From a virus, in the IMG/VR virus record IMGVR_UViG_3300030109_006070, positions 1 to 64,000 of that record: DNA of 64,000 nucleotides; one strand, given 5' to 3'. The notes under the pieces are model-generated. The model was not told where the DNA came from. It searched no databases and saw nothing but the letters and a program-made list of their open reading frames with translations. Both the position numbers and the translations under genes were made by a program. Shown one piece after another: positions 21,207-31,080 of the stretch; the stretch's first letter is position 1, and each line of letters opens with the position of its first letter.

Positions 21207-24200
21207 ATGCCAATTCAAGTACCAGTCACACAAACAGGATTAGAAGCCAGCATTGACGCTGCCGCTAAACGTGCGGGTAAAAATCTTAAGATAAATTTAG
21301 GCTCAAGCGCCAAAAGTATTGAGGGTTTGTCCCAGCCTCTTGGCCGAATCACTGGTAAAGCAGATCAGTTTACTAAATCAATGGAGGCGGCTAACGCCCG
21401 TGTGTTAGCGTTCGGAGCTTCTGTTGGTGTCTTGTCAGCAGTCACAAGAGGATTTCAAGATTTAGTCAGAACTACTATCGATGTAGAGAAACGGTTGACG
21501 AGTATCAACTCAATACTTGGTGCTAGCGCTAAACAATTAGATTCATTCAAAAAAACAATTTTTGATGTAGCTAAAAACACAGAGCAATCTTTTGCCGTGG
21601 TTGCAGACGCTGCATTAGAATTAAGTCGTCAAGGTCTAGAAACCGAACAAGTTGTTAAAAGATTAAATGACTCTTTGATTTTATCTCGTTTGTCTGGATT
21701 GGGAGCCGCTGAAGCTGTTGCTGGTTTAACCGCTGCTATTAACTCTTTCAACAAAGAGGGTGTCACTAGTGCTCAAGTTCTCAACAAATTGTCTGCGGCA
21801 GCGGTTTCGGCTGCGGTTTCAGAAAGAGATCTTATCGAAGGTATCAAGCGTTCTGGTTCGGTTGCTATCCAAGCTGGTGTTTCATTTGATGAATTAGTCG
21901 GTGTTATCACAGCGGTGCAAACAAAGACTGCCCGAGGCGGTGCTGTTATTGGTAACTCCTTCAAGACGATTTTCACTCGTATACAAAGTTTGGACAAACT
22001 GCAAACCATGCAGAATCTTGGCGTTGAAATCACAGATTTGTCAGGGAATGTATTAAGTGGTACAAAGTTAATAGAAAATTTAGCAAAAGCTCTTTCTGAT
22101 GTGCCTGACGCAAGACGGCTACAGATAGCAGAAAACCTAGTTGGTAAATTCCAAGTCGCCCCATTCTTGGCTATTTTAGATGATTATAATTCTAAAACTT
22201 CTAGAGCAATAGAGGTTACTGCGATTTCTCAAAAAGCAACAACAGAAGCTTACGAACGAAACAAAGCTTTAAATGAAACATTAGCCGCAGCGATAAACTC
22301 TACAGTCGTGAGCGTTCAAGAGCTGGCTGAAACATTAGGAAAAATAGGTGTTACTGATAATTTAAAAGGTATTATTTCTTTTTTCAATAATTTAGTTTCT
22401 GGTTTACAAGATATTTTAGATGGAGATGGAATAGGCAGTAAGTTCGCTAAAGGAATTGTCGCTGGTATAGGTAATGTTATTAGCGGTCCTGGGTTAGCTA
22501 TATTTGGAGCAATTATTGCCAAGCTTACTTTTGATTTAGCTAAGTTCGGAGTCGGATCTTTGAATACGTTCTTCGGTCTAAACAGAGCGGCGAAAGAACA
22601 AGCGACCTTACAGGGGCAAATAGCTTCTACTCTTCTCGGCAATTCTGATATCCAAAAAAGAATTTTAGCTATAGAGAATTCACAACTCTCAACAGAACAA
22701 AAAAAAGCAGCTCAAACAAAGTTCTTCACAACCGCTTTAAACGAACAATTGGCGGTAATGACTCGTATGCAGCAGATTTCTGCTAGGGTAACTCCTGGAG
22801 TTTTTGCTGGGACAAGAGGAGGTAGAGGAGGAAGAGCCGCTGGAGGATTTATTCCTAACTATAATTCTGTTCTTGGTTATGGCTCTGAACAGGCAGATAT
22901 AAATCGTGGAGTGGGGGGAGCGCCAAGTTCAGCAAAACCCGTTGCTATACCTAACTTTAATTTTGGTGGTGGCCGAAAAGGGACAATGGTGGCTAATAGT
23001 AGTGAGTTCATGGTTCCTAATTTTGCGGGAACTGGAGGCTCTGCTATATTTAATCAAGATATGATTGCTTCTATGGGTCTTCCATCTGGAGCGAAAAAGG
23101 TTGGCGCGGCTGGAGGATATATTCCTAATTTTGCTAAAAGCAAAATGCCCAACAGAGTAGACGCTTCTTCTTACTTTTATTTAGTTCCAAATATGAACGT
23201 AAGAGGTAAACCTCTAGGCGAGAGAACTGTGGATGGACAAAAAATTGGAGGAGGCATAGCGTATGGTTTAAAAAGAGACCAAGTAGCTAAAGTTTCAGAC
23301 GGAGAAGAAAACCTTTTATCGAAGAATATAAGTTCTTCTATTTTTAAAAATACAACAGCTTTTATACAAAAATTAAAACCTTTAGGTAGAGATGTAAGCC
23401 AAAGTCAAATAGAAGAAGGATTTGATACGACAAGAGGAGCGAAAGGAGCTTTAAGAGGAGCGATAGGAGCGGCCTTTGAAGTCGGCATCACTAAAGCTCT
23501 TGATTACAAAGCGGCTATAAGAGAAAAAGGAGGAGACTTTGATGTAAGAGGTGGTGTTAATTTAGACAGAGTGCGTCAACTATTTGGATTTCCATTTAAT
23601 CAAAATACGGGAGATTTAAAAGTAGGTATAAGTCCAGACAATGTTATAAGTTTTTATAAAAAAGTAATAAAAGAAAGAAGAGCTGGCGTTTTTGGCGTAA
23701 AAGAAAAAAAAGCCAACCAAAGGTTATTAGCCACTCAAGAGGTAAGGAGACAGAGACCAGATCTTTTTAAAGCAGGAACTAATACCCCCTTGTTCCAAAC
23801 AAGAAATCAAGCAGAAGCCTTAATAAAAGAAAGACTTCCCTCAATAGGAAGAAGGTTTAATTTCGCTGGTGGATATATACCAAACTTCGCCGCGCCTTTA
23901 CAAGAGGCGATAGCAAGAGAGTCTGCCGCAGGTCTTCCAGTTAGTCAGATAAGAATTAATCAAGATGCATCTCTAAGAAATAGCGCCAACCCAATGGGTC
24001 TAGCTGTCACTAATACAAGAGACGAGCCTACAGGAGCTATACCTAATTTCGCTAAAACTGCTACCCCCGCGCAAGCGAATGATGCTATGGGTGGATTTGT
24101 AGGAAAGTTGCTAGCTGTCCAAGTCGGATTTGCTGCTCTAAGCGGAGTATTGGGTCAAGTCACAAATCAAAACAAAGCTCTGGCTATAGGTTTAAATACA

Positions 24201-27200
24201 TTAAATGTAGCGGTCAGCGCCGCTTTTGCTGCTCAAGCTTTTGGGGGTTTCGGAAAGAGTATTGGAGGCATTACTTCATTTGCAAGAGGAGGACTAGGGA
24301 GAGGGATAGCGGGACAAGGTTTCAAAGATATGCTCGCTGCACAACAATTAGGAGGGATGAGCGTGAAAGCCAACAGGGGTAATACTTTACGCGCTGGAGG
24401 TAAATTCGTTGGAGGTTCAGCTTTAGCTATCGCTGGTCCTTTGGTGGCGGGGACGGCGGCGGCGGTGGGTCTGGCTACAGCTTTTAATGCTCTACAGGGA
24501 ACGACTAAAATTCTTAATAAGTCTCAAGAGAGAGTAGCATCTTCAGCTTCAAAAGCGGCAGCGGTACTAGGAGGATTACAAGCCGATGAAGATGCGAAGG
24601 ATAGATTTGTAGATAGTAGGTCTGGAGCAGGGGAAGCTATAGCTACAAAATTTTTAGATAAGACTTTAGTCAGTGGGCTTTTTGAAGAAGGCAAACAGTT
24701 CAAAAATCTTTCTACTGCAATTGACACAGCGTTACAAAGAGGCGCTACCGAGTCAGAAATAGATAAGCTTTTGACTGGACTCAAAGAAGAAACAGGAACA
24801 GACTTTTTCAATCTTAAATTAGGAAAAGGAGGGGGTATAGGATTTGGAAATATTACAACTATCGATAGTAATGAGTTATCTGAATTAAGTAAAGTAATTT
24901 CTCGTTTAGGAGAGGCTGATCTCGGTAAGCGATTCAAAGATATAACCGAAGGTTTAACTGAAGAACAAAGACAAGGTTTGATATCTGGAGATGCAGCCAC
25001 GATTGCACAAGTAACCAAGCAAACAGGGGAGGGTGGTAAAACACAATTAAGCCAAGATGCTATAAAGTTGCTAGGGGCAGATTTAAAAGCTGTAGAAGCG
25101 GAAAGAGATAAGACTATTGAAAAAGAAAAGCAGAAAAGAATAGATCAAATAAGATCTGACGTAGCTAAATCACAGCTTTCTTCAGAAATAAATTTAGCTA
25201 AAATAAGAGCAGAGGCTATCTCTAGGGATGAAATAACCCTAAAAAGAAATGAATTTTTAAATAATCTTAGTGAAGTTCAAAAACAACAAATACAACAAAG
25301 AATTTCTCTGAAACAAATAGAGAGCGATATAGACGGAAAAATTGCAGATACACTAGTCAAGCAAATTGAAAATATCGAAAACCTAACTTTGGATTCAGAA
25401 AAGCAAACAGAGCTTAGAGATAAGTTGGCTAAATTGTCTTTAGAAGAGTTAGCTTCTCAAGAAAAAGTTAAAGAAGTTTTAGGTGATATATTTGATTTAT
25501 CTAAAAGAACACCTAAAGAACAAGAGGCTCTTCGTAAAGGTATAGATGGCGGTGTAGCTGCATTAAGAGCCGAAAGAAAATTAAGAAAAGAGAATTTAAA
25601 ACTTTCTACTGATGTAGGAATAGCTGATGCTAAGAGAGCGCAAGATCTTGCTTCCGCGATATCTGCGGCGAGAAGAGAGAATCTAGATAGTTCTAGAACT
25701 AGAGAGTTTGATAGGGTTGGAAGATTAGGTCAAATACAATTAGAAAGAGGAACATTAAATCCAAACTTATCTCCTACCGCTAGAGCAAGAGCGGAAACAG
25801 GATTTGTAGCTAGAGAGGGAGAAATTGCTGTACAAGCGGCAGAAGATAAAGCTGTAGATGAGACAAAAGAAGCAATAATAGAGCTTTCTAATGAGATGAA
25901 AAACAAAAATCTTAAAAAAGAATTCGAAGGTCTCTTAGAAGTGTTAAAATTGTTTGGTCCTGATGTATTAGGACCAGTTAGAGTTAGATTGGCAACAATA
26001 GCAGAAGAAGCTTTTATATCTGGAGAGAAGTCAGACAGAATACCTCTACCAGATTCGGTTTTTATGACTCAACCTCAAAAAGATAAATTAAAAGATGAAG
26101 CCAACGAAGTCAAACAAAGAGAAAGGAGCGTAAAAGGCGCGAAGGATCAAAGAGATATTAATAATGAGTTAGCTGAATCTCAAGAAAGAGTAGCAGATGG
26201 ATTTAAGTCTTACAGTATTCTATTAAGAGATTTTACAATAAGCTTGAGGCAGCAAGCCGAACAATTAAAAGTAGATTTAATTACAGCGCGAGATGGTGCT
26301 GCTATTTTATCTAATATAAACGAACAGTTATTTACTAATCAAGCTAGAGGGGGTGGCGCTCGCGGGACCGCTAATGCTGCTACAGAGGCAGCTCTTACAG
26401 GATTGAGAGATCAAGCGTTTTTAGCTGGATCTAGCAGAGAAGCTAGAGGGTTTACTAGACAAATAGATATAGTTAGAGAGCAGCTCACGCTAAAAGCAAA
26501 ATTTGTTGAATTACAAAAAGATGAAGTAGCGAATGAAAAAGAGTTAGGAATACTTAAACAACAAATTCTAGAATTAGAAAAACAAAGATTAGAGGTCAAC
26601 GATAGTCTCACTGCGAAACTGGAAGATGCTTTCTTGTTTTCAGAAAAAGACATACAAAACAAATTAACCGACAACTTGGTTTCTGGTGCTAGAGAATTTG
26701 CCACCACAATCGGTGACGGTATGGCTGACGCTATAGCAAAAGGTGAAAACTTAGGAGATATTCTTCGTCAAGCAGCCGCAGACTTTTTCCTAGGGCAAGC
26801 TAAAAGTCAGTTTGGGGCAGGTCTTGATCGAATAACATCAACATTATTCCGTAATAGTGGTGGCCCTGTAGTCGGAGGCTCGGGGGCTAGAGATGATGTG
26901 CCAGCTCTTTTGACAGGGGGAGAATATGTCATGAGAAAAAGCGCTGTCCAAAAATTTGGACCTAGATTTATGGAGGCTATAAATTCTGGTCAGATTCCAG
27001 CTTTTAATAGGGGAGGTTTATTTACCCCAGGGACATTCGGGCAGGGAGCAATGCGTGGCAAACGGTCATTATTAGATTTCGCTACTCAATCATTTACTAC
27101 GGGAGCGATGGACACAATTTCAGGGGGAGCAGGATTTGCATCTATTGCTCTAGAACCTCAAAGCGCGGCTCTCACAATGTTTGGAAGGAGAAATAGTCCT

Positions 27201-27836
27201 CAATTCCAAAGAGAGCAAGCTTCCAAAAATAAAGCCTTTGACCTTTACAAGAGACAAATAGATAAAGAGAAACAAGCAAGAGAGAGTGGTTCGGGTCTTA
27301 GTTCAATATTAAAAAATTCTTTATTAGCTTTTGGCGTTGGATCTTTATTTAATATGGGAACAGCAGGATTAGGTGGCAAAGGGAGCGCACCTAGAGGCAT
27401 ACCTGTTAATCCAGACGGGACAGACATGAACTTCTTACAAAGGTTGATGTTGCCATTTAAAAGAGCTACTGGAGGAGCCATTCCTTATGCGGCAGGAATT
27501 GATACTGTGCCCACTATGTTATCAGGGGGAGAGTTTATTATGAATGCAGCCGCCACACAGAGAGTAGGAAGGGGAACCCTTTCTTCTATAAATTCTGGAG
27601 GTGGAGGAGGAGGTAATGGAGAGGTTATAGGAAGACTGGATGAGTTAATTTCTGTTTCAGAAAATAGCGGAGAAACAACTATAAACATTACTGTAAATTC
27701 TGATGGCTCATCAAGTGAAGGTGGAAACGGGAGCGAAGAAGAAACAAATCTAGCCACTAGGATAAGAGATGTAGTTAAGCAGGTTATTGATGATGAGAAG
27801 AGGCTAGGGGGATCTTTAAGACAAGCTAGAGCATAA
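21207..27836 (+). CDS. Tail tape measure protein with embedded nuclease-like domain
   Basis: At 2209 aa it sets tail length, about 330 nm at the usual ratio. The N-terminal ~450 residues carry a tape-measure core (VEKRLTSINSILGASAKQLD, then SFKTIFTRIQSLDK near 250-265) and a hydrophobic segment near 420-440. Residues about 540-950 hold six copies of an AGG(Y/F)IPNFA-type motif. Between copies lies a domain with GAAFE (about 754), GDFDV (775) and GDLKVG (801), the order of PD-(D/E)XK nucleases. Residues 1290-1850 are coiled coil. The C-terminus has two VPALLTGGEYVM/VPTMLSGGEFIM repeats typical of the family. The next gene starts at TAATG. Confidence 0.9.
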   Translation: MPIQVPVTQTGLEASIDAAAKRAGKNLKINLGSSAKSIEGLSQPLGRITGKADQFTKSMEAANARVLAFGASVGVLSAVTRGFQDLVRTTIDVEKRLTSINSILGASAKQLDSFKKTIFDVAKNTEQSFAVVADAALELSRQGLETEQVVKRLNDSLILSRLSGLGAAEAVAGLTAAINSFNKEGVTSAQVLNKLSAAAVSAAVSERDLIEGIKRSGSVAIQAGVSFDELVGVITAVQTKTARGGAVIGNSFKTIFTRIQSLDKLQTMQNLGVEITDLSGNVLSGTKLIENLAKALSDVPDARRLQIAENLVGKFQVAPFLAILDDYNSKTSRAIEVTAISQKATTEAYERNKALNETLAAAINSTVVSVQELAETLGKIGVTDNLKGIISFFNNLVSGLQDILDGDGIGSKFAKGIVAGIGNVISGPGLAIFGAIIAKLTFDLAKFGVGSLNTFFGLNRAAKEQATLQGQIASTLLGNSDIQKRILAIENSQLSTEQKKAAQTKFFTTALNEQLAVMTRMQQISARVTPGVFAGTRGGRGGRAAGGFIPNYNSVLGYGSEQADINRGVGGAPSSAKPVAIPNFNFGGGRKGTMVANSSEFMVPNFAGTGGSAIFNQDMIASMGLPSGAKKVGAAGGYIPNFAKSKMPNRVDASSYFYLVPNMNVRGKPLGERTVDGQKIGGGIAYGLKRDQVAKVSDGEENLLSKNISSSIFKNTTAFIQKLKPLGRDVSQSQIEEGFDTTRGAKGALRGAIGAAFEVGITKALDYKAAIREKGGDFDVRGGVNLDRVRQLFGFPFNQNTGDLKVGISPDNVISFYKKVIKERRAGVFGVKEKKANQRLLATQEVRRQRPDLFKAGTNTPLFQTRNQAEALIKERLPSIGRRFNFAGGYIPNFAAPLQEAIARESAAGLPVSQIRINQDASLRNSANPMGLAVTNTRDEPTGAIPNFAKTATPAQANDAMGGFVGKLLAVQVGFAALSGVLGQVTNQNKALAIGLNTLNVAVSAAFAAQAFGGFGKSIGGITSFARGGLGRGIAGQGFKDMLAAQQLGGMSVKANRGNTLRAGGKFVGGSALAIAGPLVAGTAAAVGLATAFNALQGTTKILNKSQERVASSASKAAAVLGGLQADEDAKDRFVDSRSGAGEAIATKFLDKTLVSGLFEEGKQFKNLSTAIDTALQRGATESEIDKLLTGLKEETGTDFFNLKLGKGGGIGFGNITTIDSNELSELSKVISRLGEADLGKRFKDITEGLTEEQRQGLISGDAATIAQVTKQTGEGGKTQLSQDAIKLLGADLKAVEAERDKTIEKEKQKRIDQIRSDVAKSQLSSEINLAKIRAEAISRDEITLKRNEFLNNLSEVQKQQIQQRISLKQIESDIDGKIADTLVKQIENIENLTLDSEKQTELRDKLAKLSLEELASQEKVKEVLGDIFDLSKRTPKEQEALRKGIDGGVAALRAERKLRKENLKLSTDVGIADAKRAQDLASAISAARRENLDSSRTREFDRVGRLGQIQLERGTLNPNLSPTARARAETGFVAREGEIAVQAAEDKAVDETKEAIIELSNEMKNKNLKKEFEGLLEVLKLFGPDVLGPVRVRLATIAEEAFISGEKSDRIPLPDSVFMTQPQKDKLKDEANEVKQRERSVKGAKDQRDINNELAESQERVADGFKSYSILLRDFTISLRQQAEQLKVDLITARDGAAILSNINEQLFTNQARGGGARGTANAATEAALTGLRDQAFLAGSSREARGFTRQIDIVREQLTLKAKFVELQKDEVANEKELGILKQQILELEKQRLEVNDSLTAKLEDAFLFSEKDIQNKLTDNLVSGAREFATTIGDGMADAIAKGENLGDILRQAAADFFLGQAKSQFGAGLDRITSTLFRNSGGPVVGGSGARDDVPALLTGGEYVMRKSAVQKFGPRFMEAINSGQIPAFNRGGLFTPGTFGQGAMRGKRSLLDFATQSFTTGAMDTISGGAGFASIALEPQSAALTMFGRRNSPQFQREQASKNKAFDLYKRQIDKEKQARESGSGLSSILKNSLLAFGVGSLFNMGTAGLGGKGSAPRGIPVNPDGTDMNFLQRLMLPFKRATGGAIPYAAGIDTVPTMLSGGEFIMNAAATQRVGRGTLSSINSGGGGGGNGEVIGRLDELISVSENSGETTINITVNSDGSSSEGGNGSEEETNLATRIRDVVKQVIDDEKRLGGSLRQARA
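22836..24062 (+). repeat. IPNFA-motif repeats inside the tape measure
   Basis: Six dispersed copies of AxGG(Y/F)IPN(F/Y)A or shorter forms: GGFIPNY near 22845, AIPNFNF near 22943, MVPNFAG near 23010, GGYIPNFAKS near 23110, GGYIPNFAAP near 23868 and GAIPNFAKT near 24033. They flank the nuclease-like domain and a segment ending in NPMGLAVTNTRDEP. Confidence 0.7.
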
Positions 27837-28645
27837 TGTATGACACAACACTAAATTACGAAGCTCACTTTTTTATTTCGGGGCGAGATGGCAGTCCATC
27901 AGCAAGAGAACTTTCTGGCATAGAAAGTCTTGATATAGGCTATTCTAATAGCTCTTCTGTTTTAGCCCCTTTAGGATCAAACCGAGGGCTTACAACGGTT
28001 GCAGGAGCAACCAGTCAAACCGTTTCTTTTTCTAGATCTCTAATATATGACGATCCAATTTTAGATTTTACAGGTGAATCTGAAGTAATGAAGGGTAGTT
28101 TTAATTATGATAACAACGCTTCTTATGGTTTTCACAGTGGCTATTTAAATTCTTATTCAGTTAACTGCGCGGTTGGGTCTGTCCCGAAAGTTAATACTAA
28201 CTTCACCGTTTACGATGAAATGAAAAGTGGAATAAACGCCACAGGAGCCACTCCAACTAATATATTTATACCAAGCCAAGGTTCTATAACAGCTACTTGT
28301 GACAATAGCTCCACTAATAGAGTTGTCGGCTTTGATTATTCACTCACTCTAAATAAAAAGCCATATTATAGTATAGGTGTTGAAACTCCTGTTGAGGTCA
28401 AGCATATTAACCCTATACAATATTCAGCTAGCGTTCAGATAGAAGTCGATGATATTTTTCTGCAAAGTGGTTTTGATTTTTTATCAACTAGGGAAGATAA
28501 ATCTGTTTCTTTTTCTGTAAAAGGCCGAGACGGAACAACTCTTCAAAATTTAACCATACCGAAAGCTTCACTAGTTTCAGAACAATTGACTTCTAGTTCA
28601 GATGGAGCTGTTCGTTTAACCCTTAACTATTTAGGTCACTCATGA
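27836..28645 (+). CDS. Tail-tube-like structural protein (paralogue C)
   Basis: A 269-aa beta-rich protein directly after the tape measure. Key stretch: SYSVNCAVGSVPKVNTNFTVYD (about 107-128), the same VGSxPxVxxxF block seen in the proteins at 16001 and 29600, followed by a second strand block. A distal tail or tube-related subunit is likely. The start ATG overlaps the tape-measure stop, and the end overlaps the next gene by 4 bp, so the three distal tail genes are one translational unit. Confidence 0.6.
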   Translation: MYDTTLNYEAHFFISGRDGSPSARELSGIESLDIGYSNSSSVLAPLGSNRGLTTVAGATSQTVSFSRSLIYDDPILDFTGESEVMKGSFNYDNNASYGFHSGYLNSYSVNCAVGSVPKVNTNFTVYDEMKSGINATGATPTNIFIPSQGSITATCDNSSTNRVVGFDYSLTLNKKPYYSIGVETPVEVKHINPIQYSASVQIEVDDIFLQSGFDFLSTREDKSVSFSVKGRDGTTLQNLTIPKASLVSEQLTSSSDGAVRLTLNYLGHS

Positions 28646-29598
28646 GCGAAAGTTTATTTTACAACAGGGATCAAAATATTTCTGGCATAGCCATACCAGC
28701 AAGTTTTTCAGCTTTAATCCTAACTCCTGTTTATGGTTCTACGGTTGAATTTACAGCCAGAAACCAAAGTTATAATACTGATGATTTTTATTATAATTTA
28801 ATTCCCATGTCGGTGAATAGTTTAACTGCTAAATTTGGTTTAAAGTATGACGTAAACGAATCTAACGCGCAAAAATTAGCTGTATTCTTCGAAGCACAAT
28901 CAGGGAATAATAGTTTTAAGTTCGCACCAGATAGCTCTAATATATATCAAGAAATGTCGGGAATTTGTGATAGCTATGGAATAAGCTTTGTCAACAACCA
29001 GCATTATCAAGTGGCAGCAAGTATAAGCGTAGACCACGCTCCTACACTTTTGAACTGGTCTGGTATGGGGTCTTTTCCTAATTTATCTTTCCAAGGGTGG
29101 AAGCCATCAACAAGCTATAAAAAGTTTGATGTTATTTTTAGTGGTATTAATCAGAACAAGTTAGATAACTTTTACTATTGCAGTGGAGATCATAGCTCTA
29201 CAACTATAAATAGCCCCACAGGGAGTTCTTCTATGTGGAGCCAAAAATTCTTTTTCGAGCCAGATATAGGCAACCAAACAAGCGTTAATATTAAAGCTGA
29301 TAAATTAGAATATAAAAACTCTTTTATACAAAGGCTAAAAACAAATGACAATATTTCTACTTTTGATATTAGTTACACTTTTAGCAATATTTCTGATGCC
29401 CAAACCAAAAGCATGATCCACTTCTTAGAAAGTAAAGGGGGGTATAGAAGATTTGAACATCAAATACCATCTGTTTATAATAGACCTAAAGTTTATTATT
29501 CTGATAGCTGGTCTCACACTTGGAACTATATCAATTCTAATACTTTGACAGTAAACTTTAAACCTGATCCATTAGGAATAATCCCAACAGGAACATAA
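28642..29598 (+). CDS. Minor tail protein, lambda gpM-like domain(s)
   Basis: A 318-aa beta-rich protein. Two related halves can be seen: residues about 45-150 (TAKFGLKYDVNESNAQKLAVFFEAQSG) and 230-318 (FDISYTFSNISDAQTKSMIHFLESKGGYRRF). Each has a strand, then a helix with LxxFLExxxG and a following aromatic strand. This order, ending near YYSDSWSHTWNYINSNTLTVNF, resembles the phage minor tail family of lambda gpM. Such proteins sit at the tail tip and link tape measure to distal parts. The assignment is by pattern. Confidence 0.55.
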   Translation: MSESLFYNRDQNISGIAIPASFSALILTPVYGSTVEFTARNQSYNTDDFYYNLIPMSVNSLTAKFGLKYDVNESNAQKLAVFFEAQSGNNSFKFAPDSSNIYQEMSGICDSYGISFVNNQHYQVAASISVDHAPTLLNWSGMGSFPNLSFQGWKPSTSYKKFDVIFSGINQNKLDNFYYCSGDHSSTTINSPTGSSSMWSQKFFFEPDIGNQTSVNIKADKLEYKNSFIQRLKTNDNISTFDISYTFSNISDAQTKSMIHFLESKGGYRRFEHQIPSVYNRPKVYYSDSWSHTWNYINSNTLTVNFKPDPLGIIPTGT

Positions 29599-29599
29599 T

Positions 29600-30697
29600 A
29601 TGGCTAGAAACATAATAAAAAGTTATAATTCTATAGTCGCAACCCAAGATGCCACTGTAGCTTTTTCGACATCTGACCAAACTCTTAAGCTACACAAAAT
29701 AGCTCAAGGCCTACAGTATTCTATAGGTTACTCTAGGCGAGCATCCAAACAAATTGGCTCTGAAAACTTGTCGTCTAACACTTTTTATCAACAGCCAGAT
29801 GTAGATTTAAATATTACATATATTCCTGAACCTAATTTTTCTAACGAATTACAAGGCAGATTTATTGACGCAAAACCTGACACAAATTTTAAAAATTTCT
29901 TTGCTGCTTCTGATGTAAACGATTCTACAAATTTTTATGTATTAGTAACAAAAAATGGAGAAGACACCTTCTTGAATAAACTGCAATTCCTTACATCTTT
30001 AAATTTAAACGGAGACGATGCTATAGGTTTTGGAAATTGTTTTCCATCTTCTTATGGATTAAATTATTCAGTAGGGACTCTTCCTACCGTATCCACTTCT
30101 TACATTTGCTCTAATGCAATATTCGACCCTCTAACTGGCACATCAATGGAGATGCCAGCTATAAATTTGACAGGAGGAAATAATGATAATGTGGGCAGGT
30201 CACGTTTTACCTTTGGTTTAGATTTATCAAACGCTGGGTTAGAAAAAGCTCCACCAATTGTTAATCCAGACAACACTAATAGTGATGTTACATTACAAAA
30301 TTTACAAGTAGGAGGGCAAGCAATATCAGGAAAACATTTAGTTCAATCTGTTGATATGAACGTAAGCCTCGAAAGGGTTTCGTCTTATGGATTGGGTAAC
30401 GACTACGCTTATAATAGAAAACGTCAATTTCCCGCAAATGGGACTTTTAGTGTTTCCTCTTTAGTTTCAGGTATGGAGAGTGGTGCTATGACAGGAGTTT
30501 TAAACTCTGACCAAAACTATCAATTTGATTTAAAGTTAGAAGCTAGCGGAAAACAAATGATTTATCGCGTCGAAGATGCGAGGCTAGACTCTTACAATTA
30601 TTCTATGAATGTCAACGGCACCATGAGCTACGATGCAAATTTCAGCTTTAAAGTGACACAAAAAAAGGGTTTAAAAGTTAGTGGGAGTGCCTACTAG
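29600..30697 (+). CDS. Tail-tube-like structural protein (paralogue D)
   Basis: A 365-aa beta-rich protein, the closest relative of the 16001 leftward gene: both open with a short basic segment, then YSxxxSRRxxxxxG, a FYVLVTKNGED / FFILTSPNGED loop, NYSVGTLPTVST / TVDMAVGSLPTVSV, and an SLERVSSYGLG / PLSRSPIDRLG block. It is the last rightward structural gene and ends tail to tail with the leftward operon (4-bp overlap). It could be a second tube protein, a tail tip subunit or a decoration. Which copy is the main tube protein cannot be told from the sequence. Confidence 0.6.
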   Translation: MARNIIKSYNSIVATQDATVAFSTSDQTLKLHKIAQGLQYSIGYSRRASKQIGSENLSSNTFYQQPDVDLNITYIPEPNFSNELQGRFIDAKPDTNFKNFFAASDVNDSTNFYVLVTKNGEDTFLNKLQFLTSLNLNGDDAIGFGNCFPSSYGLNYSVGTLPTVSTSYICSNAIFDPLTGTSMEMPAINLTGGNNDNVGRSRFTFGLDLSNAGLEKAPPIVNPDNTNSDVTLQNLQVGGQAISGKHLVQSVDMNVSLERVSSYGLGNDYAYNRKRQFPANGTFSVSSLVSGMESGAMTGVLNSDQNYQFDLKLEASGKQMIYRVEDARLDSYNYSMNVNGTMSYDANFSFKVTQKKGLKVSGSAY

Positions 30698-31080
30698 TCG
30701 TAGTCAATCTTGATATTTTTGCTTTCGTAACCTTTTTCTTTAATCCTGTTGGGGTGTTCCGCGCCTTTACGTTCTTTTTTGTAATTGTCGTAAAACTTTT
30801 CCTTTACTGGATCTAATCCTCCAGATTTTTCTGCTCTCTTTGCACTCAATTCAGCAGATAGATCCATCATGTCGCCAATAGTGCCTTTTTTATTATATGT
30901 GGCATCCATGTATTGTTGGCTATTAAAAGGATCGATAGTATTGTCTATAGATGCGTTGGGAGCAAGGAAAACCCTGCTCCACTTAACGTCATCTTCTGAA
31001 TAAACATGTTCATCATTCATCCCTTGAAATACCTCTCGGTATTCTTCTCTTTCAGGATGTTTGTAAACATAAATGGGCAT
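30694..31080 (-). CDS. FmdB-like N-terminal protein lacking zinc ligands
   Basis: The N-terminus MPIYVYKHPEREEYREVFQG followed by MNDEHVYSE follows the layout of FmdB/zinc-ribbon phage proteins, in which CxxC would sit after MPxYxYxC. Here every Cys is replaced (K, P, E, R). The rest (128 aa) is charged helix rich in Lys/Glu. It overlaps the Hsp20 stop as TAATG and is the last gene of the leftward operon. It may be a degenerate paralogue that keeps the fold but not the metal. Function unknown. Confidence 0.55.
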   Translation of the reverse strand: MPIYVYKHPEREEYREVFQGMNDEHVYSEDDVKWSRVFLAPNASIDNTIDPFNSQQYMDATYNKKGTIGDMMDLSAELSAKRAEKSGGLDPVKEKFYDNYKKERKGAEHPNRIKEKGYESKNIKIDYD

